Source of the DNA: Haloarcula sp. H-GB4
Lineage (GTDB): Archaea > Halobacteriota > Halobacteria > Halobacteriales > Haloarculaceae
Direction: 5' to 3'
DNA: 64,000 nt
NCBI RefSeq assembly: GCF_030848575.1
Contig: NZ_JAVDDX010000002.1
Coordinates: forward strand, 1-64,000
Shown: positions 1 through 7,021 of the stretch, piece after piece
Position numbering within the stretch: the stretch's first letter is position 1
Layout: each line of letters opens with the position of its first letter
Notes under the pieces: generated by a model
Databases searched by the model: none
Seen by the model: the letters and a program-made list of their open reading frames with translations, nothing else
What the model was told of the DNA's origin: nothing
Program-made: the position numbers and the translations under genes

Positions 1-5
1 TGGGT

Positions 6-103
6 GGATCTCGCCAGCCCCAGAAGGGGAAGACGAGATCCGTTCGTGGCTCGGACCGACCCAGGTGGCCGACCGAGCATGCCGACCCGGGCTCGCTGCC
101 CGG
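6..103. other. Three tandem hairpins near the left edge, nature unknown
   Basis: Three stem-loops follow each other: arms 6-13/34-41 (perfect 8-bp stem GGATCTCG/CGAGATCC, with an inner CCCC/GGGG stem at 18-21/26-29), arms 49-54/73-78, and arms 87-91/99-103. This density of local stems suggests a structured RNA or a processed leader, but I could not match it to SRP RNA, RNase P RNA, 5S rRNA or a tRNA. It may continue beyond the left edge. The rest of the stretch to 488 is AT-richer and holds no gene I can support. Confidence 0.3.
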
Positions 104-488
104 TGCGACCTTCGCATTAATTCAGAAGACGGGGGAACATATAAATGAATCGTCTCAGGCTCGCCCTGTGCAGAACACACACGACGCATACGTAACGTGA
201 TGCCGTGACACGCATAACCGCAAGACTGCGACAGGATGTATATAATCCGACGTGTCCTTATATTTGAACTCTGACATAGAGGTCAGCGGCCGGAGGCCAG
301 TAATCCATTATATATCAATCGGGAGGAGTACGAACCTGACGGTAGACAGTCGTAGTGTACCAGACGCTATGCCGAAACAAGCGTCGCGACACCCAGGAAG
401 CTAGCAGTCAGAACAGAGACCAGCGCAGGTCACGATAAAGAATTATCTCAAGGTCGTTGTGAACCAGGACGCGGGTACAGTGGTAAAA

Positions 489-785
489 TTAGGCGGTCAG
501 CGAGTCAATGTGGCCTTCCGAACGGAGCTGGTCGGCGTCTTGCCCCTTGTAGCGCCATTCGATGTTGGCCTTCTCGTCTTGCCAGTCCCACGGTTCGGCG
601 AGAACGATGTCATCCTCGTTAATCCAGGTCCGGAACTTCATCCGACCTGGAATCCGGCCAAGCCGGGTTTCGCCGTCCTCACAGCGAATGCGGACGTGGT
701 TCCCGCCAAGGTGCTCTGTTACCACTGCAAACATCTCGTCGTTTGTAGGCATGCGGAGATTCCGCCGCCCTGAATCGTCGCTCAC
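489..785 (-). CDS. eif1A: Translation initiation factor aIF-1A
   Basis: A 98-residue protein of the archaeal/eukaryotic IF-1A family, which binds the A-site region of the 30S subunit and helps start-codon selection. An S1-like OB fold spans about residues 20-80, with the family's [19 protein letters not shown] and [19 protein letters not shown] segments. I chose the GTG start at 785 ([13 protein letters not shown]), because the family begins there; upstream in-frame sequence would add 28 residues that look non-family. A TATA-like element lies about 25 bases upstream, so the message is probably leaderless. Monocistronic, with UPF0058 upstream in the same direction. Identification is firm. Confidence 0.95.
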   Translation of the reverse strand: MSDDSGRRNLRMPTNDEMFAVVTEHLGGNHVRIRCEDGETRLGRIPGRMKFRTWINEDDIVLAEPWDWQDEKANIEWRYKGQDADQLRSEGHIDSLTA

Positions 786-805
786 AACATAAATACGGTC
801 GCCTC

Positions 806-814
806 CCGTATAAG
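806..814 (-). promoter_or_regulatory. TATA box of aIF-1A
   Basis: On the minus strand the sequence reads ACTTATACGG about 25 bases before the GTG at 785. This is the usual archaeal TATA-to-start distance and implies transcription starting at or next to the initiation codon. Confidence 0.5.
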
Positions 815-937
815 TTGTTTGAGAGGCGGGATAGCGTGTACCATGCGACCGACATAGTGGCCGTGTCACGGTAGGAACTGACCAATAGCTATCGGAAGTA
901 GTGAAACGATAAGAACGACTGACGACAGTCCGTCGAT

Positions 938-1174
938 TCAGTCGGCAGTCAACGCCTGCGGTTCGTCAGCTTCCTCGGCCATCGCATCTGTCAGCCCGGA
1001 AGCGAGCGCAAATACTGCTTCCTTGTGATCTGTCTTTGATTTGTGAATCGATGTCGGTTTGACACCAAGGTCAGCGTACAGATCGTGCTCAACACTTGTG
1101 TCCGCTTCGTGTTCGTAGTGGTGTTGTACCTGCGCGAGAAGACTGTGAAGGTGAATGAGTTCTTGCTTCTTCAT
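938..1174 (-). CDS. UPF0058 family protein
   Basis: A 78-residue acidic protein that opens [16 protein letters not shown] and contains the family hallmark [20 protein letters not shown] at about residues 38-58. UPF0058 proteins are short, mostly helical and widespread in haloarchaea, often in several copies; no biochemical role is established. It starts with ATG at 1174. The distance of about 150 bases to aIF-1A downstream makes co-transcription uncertain. Family call is confident, function unknown. Confidence 0.85.
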   Translation of the reverse strand: MKKQELIHLHSLLAQVQHHYEHEADTSVEHDLYADLGVKPTSIHKSKTDHKEAVFALASGLTDAMAEEADEPQALTAD

Positions 1175-1693
1175 TAGTATACAATCTTATGACGTGGAGG
1201 GTAATAGTACTACCTTGCCAACGACTCACACGTAGCTGTCGTTCGGATGCAAAGCCCATCGATCTTATGTATAGATATAAAGGCGGTTATCGGTGTGTAA
1301 GCGTCTGTACCCTGAGTTTTACCGTAGTCCATAATATTCTAATTTTTCGCACTAATATTAAACACGGTAGTGAATAGCAGTTGTGACTAGTTTTCATCAT
1401 TATCGGCTAAAGAGTATTGATTGGGTTATCGACCTGTGAAAGGCTCTCAATCATAAAAGACCACGCAATATATTAGCTATCGAACACTTCATGCCTACTG
1501 AGTACGTACCTGTAGTCGTAATGAATTGGAAGCACCCACGAGACAAGACTGCGGCTATGGCGAAACAGGAAGAAGCAAACAGCGGGACGAAGTGGTCATT
1601 CATCGCGGCGCTGATGACTGCTGCATAAGGACTCTCTCATCGTTCGGGACTGGACTCCATAGCGACGGGTCTGTGCATCGCTGACAGGGACGG
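1175..1693. other. AT-rich intergenic region
   Basis: About 520 bases that are clearly richer in A and T than the surroundings. It separates UPF0058 from the end of the pilus operon. The only coding candidate is the 35-codon frame at 1521-1628. I see no tRNA or repeat. The base composition would fit promoter or terminator sequences or an old insertion. Confidence 0.5.
1521..1628 (+). CDS. Possible 35-residue small protein
   Basis: An ATG-initiated frame of 35 codons that reads MNWKHPRDKTAAMAKQEE, then a short hydrophobic end (WSFIAALMTAA). It lies in otherwise non-coding DNA just past the pilus operon, on the opposite strand. The sequence is basic at the front and weakly hydrophobic at the back, unlike typical haloarchaeal acidic proteins. 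I do not recognise it. It could be a true miniprotein, the truncated front of a lost gene, or chance. Confidence 0.2.
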   Translation: MNWKHPRDKTAAMAKQEEANSGTKWSFIAALMTAA

Positions 1694-2449
1694 TTAGGAG
1701 ACAGTGCGGATATCGACTGTCGTATTATGGAGGACAGCGCGGCTGATGCCTGTACACTGATACGTGTGTGGTTCCGAATGGTCCGACCAGTTTGATAGTT
1801 CCTGCTCAAATAGGCGGTGCCACGCATCTGGGTACGCAGTCTCCGAGACGTTGATCGAGACGGTTGTAGCAGATGGCGGCTTACCAGCCTGTGGCGAAAC
1901 GAGCGTCTTGTTCTGGACGGTAGTCTCGATTGTGACGCGACTCGACGACGAGAAATCCGTCTGTCCGTCAAGCGAGAGGACGGAGAGGTATGCGCTGCCG
2001 CTATCGGGGGTACACCGAAAGCTAGGTTTCCGTGAGACGACCAGTCCCTCCTGCTGGACCCGGTACACTGCACCACTGGTGTAGACGATATCGGTCCCCG
2101 AGTCAGTCTCCCGGATGAACGCTCCGGCTGAGATATTCGTTGACTGTCCGTCAACAGTTACATTCAGCGTTGACGCCTGGATGGAGAGCCCGTGGCCCTG
2201 GAGTTTCATACTCGTGGTCCGCCGTGGGGCGCCGCCCTGAATGTGGTCGCCCGTAGTCTCCGCGAACCCGATCATCGACGTTTCGGCGACATCAGTTGTC
2301 GCCCCCTGTTGAATAGTATCGAATGCCCCGAGTCCACCGAGCGTCACCAGCGCAATGCCGGTGATGATGATACTGAACGTGAGTGTAAACGCCAGCAGAT
2401 CAGACACACCACGGTCGTGACCGTCTTGTCTTGACAGTGGCGAGATCAT
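1694..2449 (-). CDS. Pilin-like secreted protein, last gene of pilus operon
   Basis: A 251-residue protein whose N-terminus carries a prepilin-type signal: charged leader, RG at about 13-14, then VSDLLAFTLTFSIIITGIALV. Prepilin peptidase PibD would be expected to cut after the glycine. The rest is a beta-rich, Ser/Thr-rich extracellular domain with several Asn-X-Ser/Thr sites. It belongs to a haloarchaeal family of unknown function (I believe the DUF7289 group, number not certain). Its start overlaps the previous gene by four bases, so it is translationally coupled within the pilB-pilC operon. Likely a minor pilin or pilus-associated protein. Confidence 0.75.
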   Translation of the reverse strand: MISPLSRQDGHDRGVSDLLAFTLTFSIIITGIALVTLGGLGAFDTIQQGATTDVAETSMIGFAETTGDHIQGGAPRRTTSMKLQGHGLSIQASTLNVTVDGQSTNISAGAFIRETDSGTDIVYTSGAVYRVQQEGLVVSRKPSFRCTPDSGSAYLSVLSLDGQTDFSSSSRVTIETTVQNKTLVSPQAGKPPSATTVSINVSETAYPDAWHRLFEQELSNWSDHSEPHTYQCTGISRAVLHNTTVDIRTVS

Positions 2450-2910
2450 CCACGTGTCACCTCCATGCAGTCGGCCGACGCATTGTACGAGACGGCCAGT
2501 GGCCCGCTGGAGACAACAGACGGACAGACATTAGTTTCATTCTCAAATCGGACGACAGCGTATCGATTCAGTCCTGATGCGTTTACGTACACGCGCGTTC
2601 GATATGTGTCTGCAGCAACCTCGACGTTGTACGACTGGTCAGCGATCCGCTCCGGATACGTCGCACGAAACGACACTGTCGAATTGAGAGACTCAGTGTC
2701 GAACGCATCCAAGCGAATCAGGTCGCGCGCGATACCATCGCCGACGTTCTCCAGCGCTTCCTCTGTCACGCGTTCACGCTGTGAATCGACCATCTGGCTC
2801 CCGCCGATGAGAAGGCCGGTCACCAGCAGCGACGTGATGCCGATAGTGAGCGCCTGCGTGACCGCGGGCGAGACGCCACGGCTGTCAGACAGGAGACGAT
2901 CGAGGTTCAT
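2446..2910 (-). CDS. Minor pilin-like protein
   Basis: 154 residues. The N-terminus has the canonical haloarchaeal pilin motif SRGVSPAVTQAL followed by a hydrophobic helix (TIGITSLLVTGLLIGG), as in PilA proteins, with cleavage expected after the glycine at about residue 12. The mature part has a helical stalk (QRERVTEEALENVGDGIARDL) and a small beta domain with two cysteines near the C-terminus, possibly a disulfide. Four-base overlaps with both neighbours mark it as part of the pilus operon. Probably of the DUF7266 type; minor pilin or assembly primer is my inference. Confidence 0.8.
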   Translation of the reverse strand: MNLDRLLSDSRGVSPAVTQALTIGITSLLVTGLLIGGSQMVDSQRERVTEEALENVGDGIARDLIRLDAFDTESLNSTVSFRATYPERIADQSYNVEVAADTYRTRVYVNASGLNRYAVVRFENETNVCPSVVSSGPLAVSYNASADCMEVTRG

Positions 2911-3827
2911 CCGTCGTCCACCTCCACGAGGACTGTTCGGTTGTAGCTCGCAGATGGTGTGTCATAGGTCGTGTCTATGGCAGGGACGACGGGATACGGC
3001 GCGGTATCTCCGGAATCATAGCTCGTGCTTGGGAAGGTCCCGATGGCCGCAAAGCGGTAAGTACCATCGGCTTTCTGACCTTTGCTTATATTAATGATGT
3101 AAGGTGGCTCGGTTACATCGCTGAATGTTTTGAACCCACTCCCTTGGTTACATGTTCCGGCAACAAGATTGACGCTCAGGTCTTTGGCACCAGGTCCGGA
3201 GTTCGGGACGGAACAGACAGGTGTATCCGACCCCGGAGTACTATCCCGAATAGTTACTGTCTTGTCTCTAATTGGTCCGGTTCCGGTAAGTGAAACTTCT
3301 AACGCCCACCAGTTACCGTTACTGCCTGTCACGGTAATGTTAAATGGAGTTCCCTTGTCATGTCCTTCAGTGAAATTAAAATTGAAGACAGCAATACGAC
3401 TGACGTTCTTGGCCACAACCCACTCCTTCGGCTTTGAGCCTCCGTTCGGGTCGTCAATCTCACTGGCCGAAGTCTGGCTCGTCTCATTGCCAAGCGACGC
3501 CGATTCGTTCAGCGTCGCGTTGAGATAGGTGCCGCCACTGCTTGCGACAACCCGGTTGTGTGTCCGCGTGTAGTTCTGGAGCGCGTTCTCGTATCGCTTC
3601 TCAAATCCATCAAGGTCATCGCCCCGCGTTTGGGCCGCAAGTCGTCCAAAATCCCGCTCAACAGAGGCTTCTCGGTCAGCTGACCGCTCGATAGTGTTTG
3701 CACTTCCAGTGGTCGTGATACCGTCGGTGACAGCGAGACTGTGGGCAAACAGTATCGTACTGAACACGACGATAGCGATGGCAATGCCACCGACCAACAG
3801 CAGTTGTCCGCGCTCGTTGGCTACCAT
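2907..3827 (-). CDS. Pilus-operon protein with pilin-type N-terminus
   Basis: 306 residues. It opens MVANERGQLLLVGGIAIAIVVFSTILF, a short charged leader with RG then Q and one hydrophobic helix, resembling a prepilin signal. The long extracellular part has several Asn-X-Ser/Thr glycosylation sites and a cysteine pair (about residues 212 and 237). Haloarchaea-specific family (DUF7261-like, number uncertain), unknown function. It overlaps the preceding gene by 7 bases and the following one by 4, so it is translated as part of the pilB-pilC operon. Local GC is lower around 3050-3420, where codon use is less biased than in neighbours. Confidence 0.75.
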   Translation of the reverse strand: MVANERGQLLLVGGIAIAIVVFSTILFAHSLAVTDGITTTGSANTIERSADREASVERDFGRLAAQTRGDDLDGFEKRYENALQNYTRTHNRVVASSGGTYLNATLNESASLGNETSQTSASEIDDPNGGSKPKEWVVAKNVSRIAVFNFNFTEGHDKGTPFNITVTGSNGNWWALEVSLTGTGPIRDKTVTIRDSTPGSDTPVCSVPNSGPGAKDLSVNLVAGTCNQGSGFKTFSDVTEPPYIINISKGQKADGTYRFAAIGTFPSTSYDSGDTAPYPVVPAIDTTYDTPSASYNRTVLVEVDDG

Positions 3828-4387
3828 ACGACCAGACGCACCTCCACGACGTTGTAGACGATAGAGTCGGGCTCTGCATCGGGGGCGAAATACCCGCTGA
3901 CGGTCGAGAGAGACGGGCCGGTGCCGCTGCAGTCGCCGATTCGGGTGGGCATATCGTCGGTCAGCGTCACCGTTTCAGTTGCAACGGCTGCATCAGCCGG
4001 CCGCTCGGCGACGTTTTCGTCTGATTCCTGCGAGACGAGGGTCGTCTGGCGTGCACCTGAGTCCGAGTAACTGAAGTAAAGATTGTACTGTTCTCCCTGA
4101 CGGTCGAAAGTCCGGTTCAACATCAGCTCGAACTCGGTGGAGCTGCCCGTCTGGTTACCGTTGAGTGTCGGTGTTCCGACGCTGTAACACGCCGTCGCGT
4201 TGTGCAGCGCTCCGGTTTCTGCTGCCAGTGATAGCGTGTCGCTCGCGCGGGTTTCCAGTGCCGCGGTCCGCTGCTGGGCGCCGGTCTGGAACGGACCGGT
4301 GTCGACTGCCGACAGGCCGTAGACGGTCGCTGTCACAACGACGATAGCCGCGAGGACACCTTCTAGCGTGTAGGCTTGGCCACGCAT
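3821..4387 (-). CDS. Pilus-operon protein with pilin-type N-terminus
   Basis: 188 residues from the ATG at 4387, two bases after the stop of the gene before it; a GTG nine bases further upstream is possible. The N-terminus MRGQAYTLEGVLAAIVVVTATVYGL has RG directly after the start and a single hydrophobic helix. The outside domain has two cysteines (ACYSVG and GDCSGTG) that could pair. DUF7288-like haloarchaeal family. It belongs to the pilB-pilC operon and overlaps the next gene by 7 bases. Probably a minor subunit or surface component; role inferred from context. Confidence 0.72.
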   Translation of the reverse strand: MRGQAYTLEGVLAAIVVVTATVYGLSAVDTGPFQTGAQQRTAALETRASDTLSLAAETGALHNATACYSVGTPTLNGNQTGSSTEFELMLNRTFDRQGEQYNLYFSYSDSGARQTTLVSQESDENVAERPADAAVATETVTLTDDMPTRIGDCSGTGPSLSTVSGYFAPDAEPDSIVYNVVEVRLVVW

Positions 4388-4389
4388 CG

Positions 4390-4926
4390 TTACCACACCC
4401 TAACGACAAGCCAGCAGACTGGATCGCACTGGCCGGTTGCGTTGGTCAGTTTCACCACGCGGGATGTCATCGCAACGTTGTCTCGACTGGCGACATCGGG
4501 CCCCCAAGCGAGTCGCTGGCCGTGGTCATCGACTGCCGGGTCCCGTGTCCCTGCTTCGAGCGATGACGCATTGACGACGGTTACATTGAGTGATGCGTTT
4601 GTCCGGCGTTGTGTTGCGGTGTTGAGGCCGGCGTTCGATTTCAAGCTACTAAGCGTGCCGCCGTGGCTGGCGTTATCCTTGTTGAGGGACTCGTTGATCC
4701 CACCGCTCGTGTTGTAGCGAATGAAGTTCCGCGCCCCCTCAACCGAGTGGTTTTCGACAAGGTACGTTGCTGCCCTGTCCGCAATTGGTTGGTTACGCTG
4801 TACATCTGGGGATTCGTACACGCCGATCGCACTACCTTGTACGAAGGCCAAGACCCCGATTATCGTCACGAGCAGGACGCTCACCCCTACGGCGAAGTCC
4901 TGCGGTGTTTGTGCTCTTGTATCCAT
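4390..4926 (-). CDS. Pilus-operon protein with pilin-like helix
   Basis: 178 residues from the ATG at 4926 (MDTRAQTPQDFAVGVSVLLVTIIGV); a GTG nine bases upstream would add three residues. RA-Q replaces the usual RG before the hydrophobic helix, so cleavage by prepilin peptidase is plausible but less certain. The outside domain is rich in Asn and has two cysteines close to the C-terminus (QCDPVCW). DUF7287-like haloarchaeal family. First of the small genes after pilC, separated from it by 58 bases. Likely a minor pilin-like part of the same machine. Confidence 0.72.
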   Translation of the reverse strand: MDTRAQTPQDFAVGVSVLLVTIIGVLAFVQGSAIGVYESPDVQRNQPIADRAATYLVENHSVEGARNFIRYNTSGGINESLNKDNASHGGTLSSLKSNAGLNTATQRRTNASLNVTVVNASSLEAGTRDPAVDDHGQRLAWGPDVASRDNVAMTSRVVKLTNATGQCDPVCWLVVRVW

Positions 4927-4984
4927 ATCCCACACACCCTATTTGTTATCTGATACGTCCGCCATCGAGCCGCGAAAGGGGCCG

Positions 4985-7021
4985 CTATCCCACGGCAATC
5001 CACACCACCAGTGCAATCGTCGACAGGACGACTGCGAACTTGACGCCTGCGACGAGCTTCACTTCCCGAATGTAGCCAGCGATAAACGACGACAGCAACG
5101 CCTGCAGCGTCACTGCGTGGAAGAACAGCATCGACAGCAGTTCCGTGTCGACGCTGCCGCCGAATCCACCGCCTGGCGCGCTCGAACTACTTGACCCGGA
5201 GGCCTGCGTCGCCAGTCCCGACATCACATCGAGGAACTGTGTCTTCAGCAACGCCATCACGCCGAGCAACGTCAGGTACGTCATCAGGATGATGACCGTC
5301 TGCATCCGCGTCCGGGACTTTCGCTCCCGTTCGATGTCGTCTTGATTCTCCGAGGCCTGGGCAGCCGTCGAGAGCACGTCCTGAATCTGGCTGGAGGCTT
5401 CCTGTGCCTCTGCGATGAGCTTGACTGTCCGTGCCAGTCGTGGGACGTTGTACTTGTTGTTAAATTCCCGGAGCGCGTCTTTCAGGCTCGTTCCGTAGTT
5501 GACCTTTGCGTGGATGGTCTCGAACTCCTCGGAGAGCTTTCCGGAGGACGTCTCGGAGACCACCTTGACCGACTCTAGCAACGTCATCCCGGTGTCGTTG
5601 GCTGATGCGAGCTTCCGGAGGTTTTCGGAAAGTTTCCCGATGATTGCTTTCCGAGAGCGCTGGTTCCACTCGTAGAAAATCATCAGCGGAATGAAGTTGA
5701 GGTACATCGGGACATACACCCAGAAGAACGTCGAGCGAACCGGGACAGCGATCATCCCGTCCAGCGATAACGGGGCCCAGCCGATGACGATAGCTGCGAC
5801 GACGGCAAGGATTGACAGCGGCACCGTCAGCCACAGCACCAACAGCGGATGGTCACGGAAGAACAGGTCAGGCCGTGTGAGGATGGCGAGGAGTTCGTGG
5901 GTCCCCTCCCGACTCTTGATCCGGTCGAAGACGCTGTAGGTTCCCGTGTAGCTCTCGATGAGCCCGAGGTTGAACACGCCGACACCTTCGTCGACAACGA
6001 GTTCCTTCTCGCCGGGGCTTGAGCGCAGATAGCCGTCCCCGATTGAGTCCTGTGTAACAGTCGAAACGAGGACGAGAAAGCCCAGGCCGGTCAGGGGAAT
6101 CAGCCCGTATACGGTCCCGTAGATAAGCGATTGCTGTGCGTTCCCCATCATCGACATGATGACCAGAATGATGATGAGAAGCAGTGGGAACAGCGAGAGC
6201 GTCATGTACATCTCGCCGAACAGTTCCAGCGTCTCCAGCATCTTCTCCTGTTCCTGCCGGGCGGTTCGCATGTGTTTTTCCTTCTGGTCTTCAAGGAAGG
6301 AGGTCATGTCCCCGCCGGAATTAATGATAGAGAGCATATCCGTCAGGAACTGGGACAGTTCGTCTGAGGGTGTCTGGAGCGCCTGGTTCCGGACAGCGGT
6401 CCGGTAGTCGGTATCAAAATACTCCGTCTCCAGCACAATAGACTGGAACTCTTTTGCAACCTCACCGTACGTGTCTTCGGCCTTCCCCATCGACTGCAGA
6501 ATTTCAAGTTGGTTGAGCCCACCCACGGACAGCGCATACATGAACGAAATCGAGTCGGAAAGTAGGACGTTGATTTCGCGCTCGCGCGCGCTCGCGCGGA
6601 AGTACGGAATCGAGACCAGCGACCCAAACCCAATACCGAATCCAATGGCGCCGAAGACGAAGCCGGTCACGATAACGAGAAATGGGAGTTTCAGCATGGT
6701 GAGAATCTCTGAGACGCCCTCGGATACCGGAATCCCGATGAGCGTCGGCGCTTCCCCACCGGCAAACAGCAACTGGACCAGCAGATACCCGAGGAACGTG
6801 CCGACGAGCCACAGCGCCAAGCCGGCGATGACACCGACCGCAAGTGCGCGTGCGAGGAACATCTCAACGTTGTCGGCCATCCGGGCCTCCGCGAGTTTGT
6901 TCTCGACGCTGTTTACGAAGTCGCCCTCGTCGTCGAACACCATCTGGTACGCCGGGTAGAACGTGTCACCGAGCGCACCGCCGCTGCCGACCTGTTGCTG
7001 ACTCGGTGTATCGAGGCTCAT
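4985..7021 (-). CDS. pilC: Type IV pilus / T2SS-F-type membrane platform protein
   Basis: 678-residue integral membrane protein with two T2SSF-type domains, one in each half (cytoplasmic helical bundles near residues 150-270 and 455-600), and transmembrane helices around 55-90, 112-140, 270-322, 390-430 and at the C-terminus. Proteins of this type (TadB/TadC, PilC, FlaJ/ArlJ) form the membrane platform on which the ATPase drives pilin insertion. The double-domain length is typical of haloarchaeal PilC. Its start overlaps the pilB stop by four bases. Equivalent to the pilB3-pilC3 type loci of Haloferax; the exact paralogue number is not determined. Confidence 0.9.
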   Translation of the reverse strand: MSLDTPSQQQVGSGGALGDTFYPAYQMVFDDEGDFVNSVENKLAEARMADNVEMFLARALAVGVIAGLALWLVGTFLGYLLVQLLFAGGEAPTLIGIPVSEGVSEILTMLKLPFLVIVTGFVFGAIGFGIGFGSLVSIPYFRASAREREINVLLSDSISFMYALSVGGLNQLEILQSMGKAEDTYGEVAKEFQSIVLETEYFDTDYRTAVRNQALQTPSDELSQFLTDMLSIINSGGDMTSFLEDQKEKHMRTARQEQEKMLETLELFGEMYMTLSLFPLLLIIILVIMSMMGNAQQSLIYGTVYGLIPLTGLGFLVLVSTVTQDSIGDGYLRSSPGEKELVVDEGVGVFNLGLIESYTGTYSVFDRIKSREGTHELLAILTRPDLFFRDHPLLVLWLTVPLSILAVVAAIVIGWAPLSLDGMIAVPVRSTFFWVYVPMYLNFIPLMIFYEWNQRSRKAIIGKLSENLRKLASANDTGMTLLESVKVVSETSSGKLSEEFETIHAKVNYGTSLKDALREFNNKYNVPRLARTVKLIAEAQEASSQIQDVLSTAAQASENQDDIERERKSRTRMQTVIILMTYLTLLGVMALLKTQFLDVMSGLATQASGSSSSSAPGGGFGGSVDTELLSMLFFHAVTLQALLSSFIAGYIREVKLVAGVKFAVVLSTIALVVWIAVG

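Noticed and set aside
1-110. Fragment of SRP RNA, RNase P RNA, 5S or tRNA
   Set aside because: None of the signature words I know for these RNAs is present, so the hairpins are reported only as unassigned structure.
1189-1377. 62-codon plus-strand frame in AT-rich DNA
   Set aside because: Basic, Cys- and Ile-rich product without haloarchaeal character and not preceded by a promoter-like element.
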